The position numbers were made by a program, and so were the translations under genes. Below the pieces are notes generated by a model. That model was not told the DNA's origin. It saw only the letters and a list, made by a program, of their open reading frames with translations, and did no database searches. Below are positions 56,129 to 64,000 of a stretch of DNA of 64,000 bases, one piece after another. The first letter of the stretch is position 1, and the number at the start of each line of letters is the position of its first letter. This stretch comes from Gammaproteobacteria bacterium (GTDB lineage: Bacteria; Pseudomonadota; Gammaproteobacteria; Enterobacterales; Alteromonadaceae). The stretch covers positions 124,001 to 188,000 of the forward strand of contig JAAFAI010000003.1 of assembly GCA_018222405.1 (NCBI GenBank), in the 5' to 3' direction.

Positions 56129-59100
56129 ATGTCAGCGAACTTCGTTCATTTACGGGTACACAGTGACTTTTCCATGATGGATGGTCTGAATAAGGTCAAA
56201 CCTATTCTGGCCAAAGTGGAAGAACTCGGCATGCCGGCGGTGGCTATCACCGATCAGATGAATATGTGTGGCCTGGTAAAATATTACTCAGAGGCGCATT
56301 CCCGCGGGATAAAACCCATCATAGGCACGGATTTCTGGGTGCAAAGCGAAGACTTTCCCGACGAGCCGTTTCGTCTTACTCTGCTGGCGATGAACAATGA
56401 AGGGTATAAAAATATCACTCTGCTCATCTCTAAAGCCTATTTGCGCGGTCATGTTCATCACCGGGTGGTAATCGACAAACAATGGCTGGCAGAGCACGCT
56501 GAGGGCGTAATATTACTGTCCGGCGGCATGAAAGGGGATATTGGCCAGCTACTGGTGAAAAACAACCCTAAAATGCTCGAGGAAAACCTGGCGTTTTATA
56601 CCACCCACTTTGCCGACCGTTTTTATCTTGAAATGGTCCGTACCGGACGGCGCGGCGAAGAAGATTACAATCACGCCGCGTTTGCGTTGGCTGAAGAACG
56701 CGGACTGCCGGTAGTTGCCACCAACGAAGTATGTTTTATCGACCGTGATAAGTTTGAAGCCCACGAAATTCGGGTGTGTATTCACGATGGCTACACCCTG
56801 GACGATAAACGCCGGCCTAAACATTACAGTGAACAGCAGTATCTGCGCAGTAGTGAAGAGATGGTGGCACTGTTCGAGGATATTCCTGAAGCCATTGAAA
56901 ATACGGTTGAAATAGCCAAACGGTGTAACGTTACCGTGCGCCTCGGCGAGTACTTCCTGCCGCAGTTTCCAACCGGTGGAATGACCACCGAAGACTTCCT
57001 GGTAAAGGTGTCAGAAGAAGGCCTGGAAGAGCGTCTTGAGTTTTTGTTCCCGGATGAAGCCGAGCGTCAGGAAAAGCGCCCGCCTTATGATGAACGACTT
57101 AAAATTGAACTTGGCGTTATTAACCAGATGGGGTTCCCGGGCTACTTCCTTATCGTTATGGAGTTTATCCAGTGGAGTAAGGACAATAATATTCCGGTGG
57201 GCCCGGGGCGTGGTTCCGGTGCGGGCTCGCTGGTGGCTTATGCGCTGAAGATTACCGATTTGGATCCGCTGGAATTTGACTTGCTATTCGAACGGTTCCT
57301 TAACCCGGAGCGGGTTTCGATGCCCGACTTCGACGTTGACTTCTGTATGGACCGGCGTGACGAGGTTATCGACCACGTTGCTGAGCTGTACGGCCGGGAT
57401 GCGGTATCGCAGATCATTACTTTTGGTACCATGGCAGCGAAAGCGGTGGTCCGGGATGTGGGCCGGGTACTGGGCCACCCATATGGTTTTGTTGATCGCA
57501 TTTCAAAATTAATTCCGCCCGATCCGGGCATGACCTTATCGAAAGCGTTTGAAGCTGAGCCGCGCTTGCCTGAACTTTATGATCAGGACGAAGAAGTCCG
57601 CGATCTTATCGATATGGCGCGAATCCTTGAGGGGGTAACCCGAAACGCCGGTAAACACGCCGGGGGCGTGGTGATAGCGCCTACCAAAATTACCGATTTT
57701 TCGCCGCTTTACTGTGATGATGAAGGTAAGAATCCGGTTACCCAGTTCGACAAAAACGACGTGGAAACCGCCGGCCTGGTTAAGTTTGACTTCCTCGGGT
57801 TACGGACACTGACCATTATCCAGTGGGCGCTGGATATGATTAAGGAAGGGCAGGGCAAAGACGTCGATATTGCCGCCATTCCGCTGGAAGACAAAAAGAG
57901 CTTCCGCTCATTACAAGCAGCCGAAACCACTGCCGTATTCCAGCTTGAATCCCGCGGCATGAAAGAACTGATTAAACGTCTTAAGCCGGACTGTTTTGAA
58001 GACATTATCGCACTGGTAGCCCTGTTCCGTCCTGGGCCGCTGCAATCAGGCATGGTAGATAACTTTATCGACCGTAAGCACGGGCGGGAGGAAATCTCGT
58101 ATCCAGACGCCGATTATCAGCATGAGTGTTTACAAGAAATTCTGGAGCCCACCTACGGCATTATCCTCTATCAGGAGCAAGTAATGCAGATTGCCCAGGA
58201 AATGGCCGGCTACTCGCTGGGTGGCGCCGACTTGCTGCGTCGGGCAATGGGTAAGAAAAAGCCCGAAGAGATGGAAAAACAGCGGGCCGTCTTTGCCGAA
58301 GGGTCAAAGAACAACAATATCGACCCAGACCTGGCGATGAAAATTTTTGACCTGGTGGAAAAGTTCGCCGGTTACGGCTTTAACAAATCACACTCGGCCG
58401 CCTACGCGCTGGTGTCTTACCAGACGTTATGGCTGAAAGTGCATTATCCGGCCGAGTTTATGGCGGCGGTAATGTCGGCCGATATGGATAACACCGATAA
58501 AATTGTGACCCTGGTAGATGAATGTGCCCGTATGGGACTGGAAATTCTGCCGCCGGACCTTAATAAAGGGCGTTATAAGTTTACCGTTGATCCTCAGGGT
58601 CGCATCGTTTACGGCATCGGTGCGATAAAAGGGGTGGGTGAAGGTCCAATCGAAGCCATTATTGAAGCCCGCGAAAATCAGGGTGCGTTTACCGACCTGT
58701 TTGATTTTTGTGCCAAGGTTGATTTAAAGCGGGTGAATAAACGGGTGCTGGAAAAACTGGTGCTGGCCGGTGCTATGGACAATTTAGGGCCGCACCGGGC
58801 TGCTATCATGGCCTCACTGCCGGAAGCTATTGCTGCGGCAGATCAGCATGCTAAAGCTGAGTCTTTTGGTCAGTCTGACATGTTCGGTTTGCTGACCACC
58901 GAGCCCGAGCAGGTGCGTCAGGCGTTTGCTGAAGTCCCCCAGTGGCCGGAAAAAGTGTGGCTGGACGGGGAAAAAGAAACCCTTGGACTGTATTTAACCG
59001 GTCACCCGATTAATCAATATGCCGAAGAAGTCCGTAACTATGTAGACGGGCGCCTGGTAGATCTGCGTCCAACCGGCAAAGATCAGATGGCTACGGCGGT

Positions 59101-59593
59101 TGGTCTGGTGCTGGGGGTACGGGTGATGACCAATAAAAAGGGTCGTCGCTGGGCAATTGTTACACTCGACGATAAAAGTGCTAGAATGGACGTCAGGTTT
59201 TTTCCTGAAATGTATGAAACTTTTGAATCAGTGCTCGAACCTGATCGTATTTTGGTCATCAAGGGACAGGTCAGCTTTGATGATTTCTCGGGGGGCAATA
59301 CAATCACCGCCCGGGATGCTATGGATATCGTCCAGGCGCGTGAGAAAAATGCGCGTTCCTTAGCATTGCAAGTCGACACGCAATGGTGTAAACCAGACAA
59401 GTTATCATCGTTGCAGTCGATTTTACGTAATTATGCGGGCGGTAGTTGCCCGGTTCAGTTAGATATTTTACATCCGGATGTGGCAGTTTCATTAAAATGT
59501 GACGCACACTGGTTTATTACACCCGAAGATCAGTTATTGCACGAGTTAAAACAGTGCCTGGGTGAGCAGTCGGTTCGGCTAACCTTTCACTAA
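56129..59593 (+). CDS. dnaE: DNA polymerase III alpha subunit
   Basis: An 1154-residue replicative polymerase. PHP domain at the start ([19 protein letters not shown]), palm with [16 protein letters not shown] and the catalytic aspartates in [17 protein letters not shown], fingers with [13 protein letters not shown], a helix-hairpin-helix region ([22 protein letters not shown]) and an OB fold near residue 1000. Length is normal for DnaE1. Confidence 0.98.
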   Translation: MSANFVHLRVHSDFSMMDGLNKVKPILAKVEELGMPAVAITDQMNMCGLVKYYSEAHSRGIKPIIGTDFWVQSEDFPDEPFRLTLLAMNNEGYKNITLLISKAYLRGHVHHRVVIDKQWLAEHAEGVILLSGGMKGDIGQLLVKNNPKMLEENLAFYTTHFADRFYLEMVRTGRRGEEDYNHAAFALAEERGLPVVATNEVCFIDRDKFEAHEIRVCIHDGYTLDDKRRPKHYSEQQYLRSSEEMVALFEDIPEAIENTVEIAKRCNVTVRLGEYFLPQFPTGGMTTEDFLVKVSEEGLEERLEFLFPDEAERQEKRPPYDERLKIELGVINQMGFPGYFLIVMEFIQWSKDNNIPVGPGRGSGAGSLVAYALKITDLDPLEFDLLFERFLNPERVSMPDFDVDFCMDRRDEVIDHVAELYGRDAVSQIITFGTMAAKAVVRDVGRVLGHPYGFVDRISKLIPPDPGMTLSKAFEAEPRLPELYDQDEEVRDLIDMARILEGVTRNAGKHAGGVVIAPTKITDFSPLYCDDEGKNPVTQFDKNDVETAGLVKFDFLGLRTLTIIQWALDMIKEGQGKDVDIAAIPLEDKKSFRSLQAAETTAVFQLESRGMKELIKRLKPDCFEDIIALVALFRPGPLQSGMVDNFIDRKHGREEISYPDADYQHECLQEILEPTYGIILYQEQVMQIAQEMAGYSLGGADLLRRAMGKKKPEEMEKQRAVFAEGSKNNNIDPDLAMKIFDLVEKFAGYGFNKSHSAAYALVSYQTLWLKVHYPAEFMAAVMSADMDNTDKIVTLVDECARMGLEILPPDLNKGRYKFTVDPQGRIVYGIGAIKGVGEGPIEAIIEARENQGAFTDLFDFCAKVDLKRVNKRVLEKLVLAGAMDNLGPHRAAIMASLPEAIAAADQHAKAESFGQSDMFGLLTTEPEQVRQAFAEVPQWPEKVWLDGEKETLGLYLTGHPINQYAEEVRNYVDGRLVDLRPTGKDQMATAVGLVLGVRVMTNKKGRRWAIVTLDDKSARMDVRFFPEMYETFESVLEPDRILVIKGQVSFDDFSGGNTITARDAMDIVQAREKNARSLALQVDTQWCKPDKLSSLQSILRNYAGGSCPVQLDILHPDVAVSLKCDAHWFITPEDQLLHELKQCLGEQSVRLTFH

Positions 59594-59637
59594 TCGGTGA
59601 AGGTCAGGCCAATCGGGGAGTAAAAGTAGGACACGTA

Positions 59638-60594
59638 ATGAGTATACAGTTTTTGGATTTTGAACAACCAATAGCCGAACTAGAAGCAAAAATAGAAGAG
59701 CTGCGGTTGGTAAATCAGGGCGGCGAGTTTGATGTGGGGATCGAAGAAGAGATCACCCGTCTGCGTACGAAAAGTGCCGAGTTAACCGGCAAAATTTTTT
59801 CTAATCTGGGCGCCTGGCAGATTTCTCAGTTGGCTCGTCATCCGATGCGTCCTTACACGCTGGATTATCTGGTACGTACCTTCCAGGAGTTCGACGAACT
59901 GGCCGGCGATCGTGCTTATGCCGACGATAAAGCCATTGTTGGTGGTCTGGCAAAGTTAGATGACCAGCCGGTGATGATCATTGGTCACCAGAAAGGTCGA
60001 GACGTACCGGAGAAGATTAAACGCAATTTCGGTATGCCCAAGCCAGAGGGCTATCGTAAGGCGTTGCGACTGATGAAGATGGCTGAGCGCTTTAATCTGC
60101 CTATCATTACCCTCATCGACACTCCCGGGGCGTATCCGGGCGTAGGGGCCGAAGAGCGTGGTCAGAGCGAAGCTATCGCCCGTAACCTGAAAGAAATGGC
60201 TGAGCTTAAGGTGCCAATCATTTGTACCGTCATCGGTGAAGGTGGTTCTGGCGGCGCCCTGGCTATTGGCGTGGGCGATCGGGTTAACATGTTGCAATAC
60301 AGCACTTACTCGGTGATCTCACCAGAAGGCTGTGCGTCAATTTTATGGAAGAGTGCCGAAAAGGCGCCTCAGGCAGCAGAAGCCATGGGCGTAAGTGCAC
60401 AGCAGATCAAAGAGCTGGGCCTGATCAACGCCATTGTTGATGAACCACTTGGTGGCGCTCATCGTGATCACGACAGTATGGCGGCTAACCTGAAAGCCAC
60501 GCTGAAACAGCAACTGAGCCAGTTGCAGTCGTTGCCGCTGGATAAGCTTATGGACGAGCGTTACGAGCGTCTGATGTCATTTGGTTATTGCTAG
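59638..60594 (+). CDS. accA: acetyl-CoA carboxylase carboxyltransferase alpha
   Basis: A 318-residue alpha subunit for malonyl-CoA synthesis. [19 protein letters not shown] opens the helical N-terminus, followed by [44 protein letters not shown] and [18 protein letters not shown] terminator follows 26 bp after the stop. Confidence 0.97.
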   Translation: MSIQFLDFEQPIAELEAKIEELRLVNQGGEFDVGIEEEITRLRTKSAELTGKIFSNLGAWQISQLARHPMRPYTLDYLVRTFQEFDELAGDRAYADDKAIVGGLAKLDDQPVMIIGHQKGRDVPEKIKRNFGMPKPEGYRKALRLMKMAERFNLPIITLIDTPGAYPGVGAEERGQSEAIARNLKEMAELKVPIICTVIGEGGSGGALAIGVGDRVNMLQYSTYSVISPEGCASILWKSAEKAPQAAEAMGVSAQQIKELGLINAIVDEPLGGAHRDHDSMAANLKATLKQQLSQLQSLPLDKLMDERYERLMSFGYC

Positions 60595-60619
60595 GCCATA
60601 ACAAATCGATTAACTTAAC

Positions 60620-60646
60620 AAAAGGGCCGGTTACGGCCCTTTTTTA
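60620..60646 (+). terminator. terminator after accA
   Basis: AAAGGGCCG and CGGCCCTTT pair around GTTA (AAGGGCC core), followed by TTTTTA. Confidence 0.92.
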
Positions 60647-60678
60647 TTCGTCGTCTTTCATCTGGTAATGCCCTGTTT

Positions 60679-62025
60679 ATGGATCCGGTTTTTTCTGCAT
60701 TAAGTACACATTTCAGCACGCTGGTAGCTCGTGAGGAGCCTGACAAACTGATCGTTGGCTTAAGTGGCGGCCTCGACTCCGTAGTGCTGTTGCACGGACT
60801 TACGCAGTTATCCCGTAGCGGCGAGGTTGATTTGCCATCCATTGAAGCGGTTTATGTCAATCATGGCCTGAGTGCCCATGCCGATGACTGGCAGCAGTTT
60901 TGTGCGGCGCTATGTAAAAAACTCAACGTAAGCTTTACTGCCATTGCCGTTGAGGTTACACCTCGCGCCAGGGAAAGTCTGGAGGCCTGCGCCCGTGACC
61001 GTCGCTATGAAGCCTTGTGCGACCATGCAAAATCAGCCAGGCGCATCATTGTTACAGCCCACCATCAGAATGATCAACTCGAAACCCTGTTGCTCCAGCT
61101 GAAACGTGGAGCAGGGCCGAAAGGATTGTCAGGTATTCCGGCATTCAGCGTAATGCACTCAGTACCTGTCAGCCGGCCATTATTACCCCTTAGTCGTGCG
61201 CAAATACTGGCGTACGCACAGCAACATGACCTGAGCTGGATAGAGGATGAATCCAATGCTGATGAAAGCTTCGACCGCAATTTTCTGCGCCGCAGCGTAC
61301 TGCCCCCACTGTTAGCCCGCTGGCCTTCGTTTAGCCAGACGGCCTCACGAAGTGCCAGCCTATGCGCGGAGCAACAGGGCTTGCTGGATGAAGTCTGTGA
61401 TGAGCGCCTTCAAGGTTTGTGCGATAGGCCCGAGTGCATTTCAGTAAGTGGTTTAAACGCCGTTTCGCCCGCCTGGCAACGAGCCTTGTTGCGTCGCTGG
61501 CTTGAGCTTAACAGGGTGGCTATGCCGGGAACCAGGCAGCTGACTCAAATTCAACAGATGCTGACAGCCAGGCCCGATGCGCAACCTCACGTTGTGCTGG
61601 GCAATATACAGCTACGTCGTTATCAGGATGTGCTCTACTGCCTCGACGCAGAGCAACAGCCCTGGTTTTTCAAAACCGTTGGGTTTAATACGCAGGAGTA
61701 TGTGGCTATCGAGCCCCTGCGGCAACAACTAATGGTTGGCAAACAACAAGAGGGAGCTCTGTGCTCTGTAAGCGTGGCCGCCGCCGAATGTCATTTTTCA
61801 CTCAGCCAGCCGGTATTATCTTTGCCGGTTAAGCCGGCCGGTGAGGCGCATCACAAACCCTTGAAACAATGGTTTAAGCAATGGCAAGTACCGCCCTGGG
61901 AGCGTAGTGACTGGTTACTTTTGAGTGACAGGGAGCTGCCATTGGCGCTGGTTGGAAAGGGGCGGATAATAGCGCTTTCTGCAACGGGGCCAAAGCACTT
62001 TATAGTTCAGCTTTTCGCGCTGTAG
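60679..62025 (+). CDS. tilS: tRNA(Ile)-lysidine synthase TilS
   Basis: A 448-residue enzyme that converts C34 of tRNA-Ile(CAU) to lysidine. The PP-loop is LIVGLSGGLDSVVLLHGL (SGGxDS), with HHQNDQLETLLLQLKRGAGPKGL and WIEDESNADESFDRNFLRRSVLP in the catalytic domain. The C-terminal part has the TilS substrate-binding module (KQWFKQWQVPPWERSDWLLL). Confidence 0.96.
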   Translation: MDPVFSALSTHFSTLVAREEPDKLIVGLSGGLDSVVLLHGLTQLSRSGEVDLPSIEAVYVNHGLSAHADDWQQFCAALCKKLNVSFTAIAVEVTPRARESLEACARDRRYEALCDHAKSARRIIVTAHHQNDQLETLLLQLKRGAGPKGLSGIPAFSVMHSVPVSRPLLPLSRAQILAYAQQHDLSWIEDESNADESFDRNFLRRSVLPPLLARWPSFSQTASRSASLCAEQQGLLDEVCDERLQGLCDRPECISVSGLNAVSPAWQRALLRRWLELNRVAMPGTRQLTQIQQMLTARPDAQPHVVLGNIQLRRYQDVLYCLDAEQQPWFFKTVGFNTQEYVAIEPLRQQLMVGKQQEGALCSVSVAAAECHFSLSQPVLSLPVKPAGEAHHKPLKQWFKQWQVPPWERSDWLLLSDRELPLALVGKGRIIALSATGPKHFIVQLFAL

Positions 62026-62069
62026 AGAGAGGCAAGCCTATGACTGGCTATCGGCAAGTGGTTGCCGTC

Positions 62070-62969
62070 TCAGGCTGCCTGGTAAGTGTCCTTGCCGTCT
62101 TCTTTTGCTTCGTAAAGGGCTTTATCGGCACGGTCGAATAAGTCGCTCATACTGTCGTTTTCGCGCAGTAATGAGCCGCCTATGCTACAAGTAACATGAT
62201 GCGCTTTGAGCAGCGGGTGGGCGTGCATGGCGTCGTGGATCCTGCCTGCAATAGCTGATAATTCCCGCGGGCAGCTGACATCCAGCAAACAGCAAAACTC
62301 GTCACCACCAAAGCGATACGCTTCTTCATGTCCACGAATAGTGTCGCTTAGCACAGATGCAGTGGTCATAAGCACTTCGTCTCCCTGTTGGTGACCGTGC
62401 TTATCGTTGACCTGCTTGAAGTTATCCAAATCCACCACCAACAGGCCAAACGACTGGCCGTTGCGAGTGTGGCGGTTAATTAGCCGTTGTGCTGCTTCAT
62501 TAAAACCATTACGGTTGCCCAGATTGGTCAGTGGATCCTTGGTGGCCATAAGGCGTAACCGCTGAAACTCCATGACGTGGATGAGCGGCCGGGTAAACAG
62601 CTGATGCAATGTGGCCAGCAAACGGCGCTGAGACGGTGACAAATTTTCGTCAAAAATATAGCGCACGAACGCGGCGTGTTTGCCCTGGTCCAGGCGAACC
62701 GCACTGACCGGCAGACTCACCGAAAATTCGCTGCTAAGCAGACCGGCATTCAATGTTTTGTCAAACTCTGACATATCGATGCCTACCAGAGGCAAGTATC
62801 TGTTTACCTGTGTAAAATAGAGTGAAACCAGTGTATATATTTCAATCGTTGAGGTTAGTTGGTTGAGCACGGTATTGACCTGTTCGCTGGTCAGAACTTC
62901 AGGCTCAGCACCGCCAAGAAAGCCGCTTTCTGTTGTAGCGTGTTCAAATTGAATCATTGAAATATCCAA
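62070..62969 (-). CDS. GGDEF diguanylate cyclase
   Basis: A 299-residue protein with a C-terminal diguanylate cyclase domain (about 135-295). Active loop RFGGDEFCCLL is intact, and DPLTNLGNRNGFNEAAQRLI and VVDLDNFKQVNDKHGHQQGD bind metal and GTP. The inhibitory site five residues upstream reads RGHE rather than RxxD. The N-terminal 130 residues are a soluble unassigned domain, possibly a sensor. The start is TTG at 62969 with AGGGG six bases before, or ATG at 62957. Confidence 0.92.
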   Translation of the reverse strand: MDISMIQFEHATTESGFLGGAEPEVLTSEQVNTVLNQLTSTIEIYTLVSLYFTQVNRYLPLVGIDMSEFDKTLNAGLLSSEFSVSLPVSAVRLDQGKHAAFVRYIFDENLSPSQRRLLATLHQLFTRPLIHVMEFQRLRLMATKDPLTNLGNRNGFNEAAQRLINRHTRNGQSFGLLVVDLDNFKQVNDKHGHQQGDEVLMTTASVLSDTIRGHEEAYRFGGDEFCCLLDVSCPRELSAIAGRIHDAMHAHPLLKAHHVTCSIGGSLLRENDSMSDLFDRADKALYEAKEDGKDTYQAA

Positions 62970-63126
62970 GTGCTGCCCCTTGACTCAACGTCTGGCACCC
63001 ACTTCACTTTAAGGATGACAAAAATATGTCGTTTCTTGTGAAAATGTGTGCTTTGATTAGACTTAATGGTATCGTTGCCATTAACTAAGCAAAACACATG
63101 CCCAAAATGCGTTACGGGGAATTTAG

Positions 63127-64000
63127 GTGGTAGAACACGGTTTCGTTCAGATTGTACTGTTAATGCTTTTAGCAGTGGTGAGTGTGGCTTTATTTAAACG
63201 GATCCATTTGCCGCCCATTCTCGCTTATTTATTTGCTGGTATTATTGCCGGCCCCAGTGGTTTTGCCCTTTATTCTCATCCTGAAGACATGCATCTGGCA
63301 GCAGAAGTCGGCATTGTCTTTCTGTTGTTTTCCCTTGGTCTTGAATTTTCACTGCCTAAACTGATGGCAATGCGTTCGCTGGTATTTGGCGCCGGGCTGA
63401 TGCAGATGGTGCTGACCACCGTGCTGGGCTCAGTAGCGGTATGGATGCTGGTGGATACCAGCTTGTCGGCGGCCATCGTGATTGGCGGCATGCTAGCGCT
63501 CAGTTCCACCGCTATTGTTATCAAGCAGGTGACTGAGATGGGCATATTAAATAATGTCCGCACGCAACTGGCGGTTAGCATCCTGTTGTTTCAGGACCTC
63601 GCCGTGGTGCCCTTTCTGATAGTTATTCCGCTGCTATCCGGTGAAAGCGAAACCAGTCTGGCCATGGCGCTGGCCCTGGCGCTGATAAAAGGCGTACTGG
63701 TAGTAGGTATGCTAATGTCAGTGGGCAAATGGGTGCTGCCCTGGGTGTTCAGGGAAGTGGCGCGTACCCGCACCGATGAGCTGTTTGTGCTGAGTACCAT
63801 TCTGGTAGCGTTACTGGCAGGCGGCCTTACCTATGCCTTTGGTTTGTCCATGGCGTTGGGCGCTTTCCTGGCCGGCATGATGCTTGGTGAAAGCCAGTAC
63901 AAATACCAACTGGAAGCCGATATCCGACCTTTTCGTGACATCCTGATGGGACTGTTTTTCGTGACCGTGGGAATGCAGTTGGAGCTCTCAGTGCTGATGA
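63127..64000 (+). CDS. KefB-type cation:proton antiporter, 3'-truncated by window edge
   Basis: The first 291 residues of a CPA2-family monovalent cation:proton antiporter of the KefB/YbaL kind. The GTG at 63127 directly follows an in-frame TAG, so the start is fixed near here; GGGGAATTTAG serves as ribosome site. Alternating hydrophobic segments are seen, with LPPILAYLFAGIIAGPSGFA, VGIVFLLFSLGLEFSLPKL, ALSSTAIVIKQVTEMG, LLFQDLAVVPFLIVIP and LFFVTVGMQLELSVLM, all typical. The frame stays open to the window end. Any TrkA-N regulatory domain lies beyond it. Confidence 0.93.
   Translation, partial: MVEHGFVQIVLLMLLAVVSVALFKRIHLPPILAYLFAGIIAGPSGFALYSHPEDMHLAAEVGIVFLLFSLGLEFSLPKLMAMRSLVFGAGLMQMVLTTVLGSVAVWMLVDTSLSAAIVIGGMLALSSTAIVIKQVTEMGILNNVRTQLAVSILLFQDLAVVPFLIVIPLLSGESETSLAMALALALIKGVLVVGMLMSVGKWVLPWVFREVARTRTDELFVLSTILVALLAGGLTYAFGLSMALGAFLAGMMLGESQYKYQLEADIRPFRDILMGLFFVTVGMQLELSVLM

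Overview
The window is a 64-kb chromosomal stretch of a marine-type gammaproteobacterium, most likely in the Alteromonadaceae (Alteromonas or a close relative). The rpsB-to-tilS housekeeping order, the neighbouring DUF3301, DUF3549, YqcC, TruC and YqcA genes, and a GlyGly-CTERM-like tail on a secreted sulfatase all fit that order. The genus is an inference; there is no rRNA or tRNA gene here to fix it.

Layout: (1) 1-14180 is the rear part of a group-1 uptake [NiFe]-hydrogenase locus. It starts inside the large subunit (hupL), then cytochrome b (hupC), a terminator and an orphan HigA-like regulator, then an almost gapless maturation operon hupD-F-G-H-I-J-K-hypA-hypB-hoxA/hupR-hypC-SIS gene-hypD-hypE. 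A convergent hupE-type nickel permease ends the block. hupS and hypF are not in the window. (2) 14500-19800 carries a small membrane protein, a first CsrB/RsmZ-like sRNA, fdhD convergent with a YdeP-like molybdoenzyme, and a membrane-anchored gene split by an in-frame amber codon. (3) 19900-28830 is a set of single metabolic and stress genes: flavin monooxygenase, ankyrin-like lipoprotein-free membrane protein, nucleotidyltransferase, two DJ-1/PfpI proteins, RHH protein, Lrp, PhzF, cytochrome b561 and SDR. (4) 28870-32681 is a sulfatase gene broken by an in-frame TGA and bracketed by two further CsrB/RsmZ-like sRNAs in direct orientation. (5) 32690-42000 holds DUF3301, DUF3549, yqcC-truC-yqcA, a small MscS channel, a Sel1-type protein, dapD-glnD and map. 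(6) 42300-62025 is the conserved rpsB-tsf-pyrH-frr-uppS-cdsA-dxr-rseP-bamA-skp-fabZ-lpxA-lpxB-rnhB-dnaE-accA-tilS cluster, unusual in that lpxD is missing between skp and fabZ. (7) The end has a diguanylate cyclase and the start of a KefB-type antiporter.

The most interesting signal is the family of three GGA-rich sRNAs (about 340-445 nt). Each ends in a strong intrinsic terminator and each is preceded by the same promoter architecture: an 18-bp GacA/UvrY-type palindrome, exactly 53 bp, an 18-bp AT-rich box, then about 103 bp to the first AAGGA of the RNA. They are predicted to be CsrA/RsmA-sequestering RNAs under a Gac/Bar-Uvr-type two-component system. Functions are assigned from residues and motifs visible in the translations; no database search was run.
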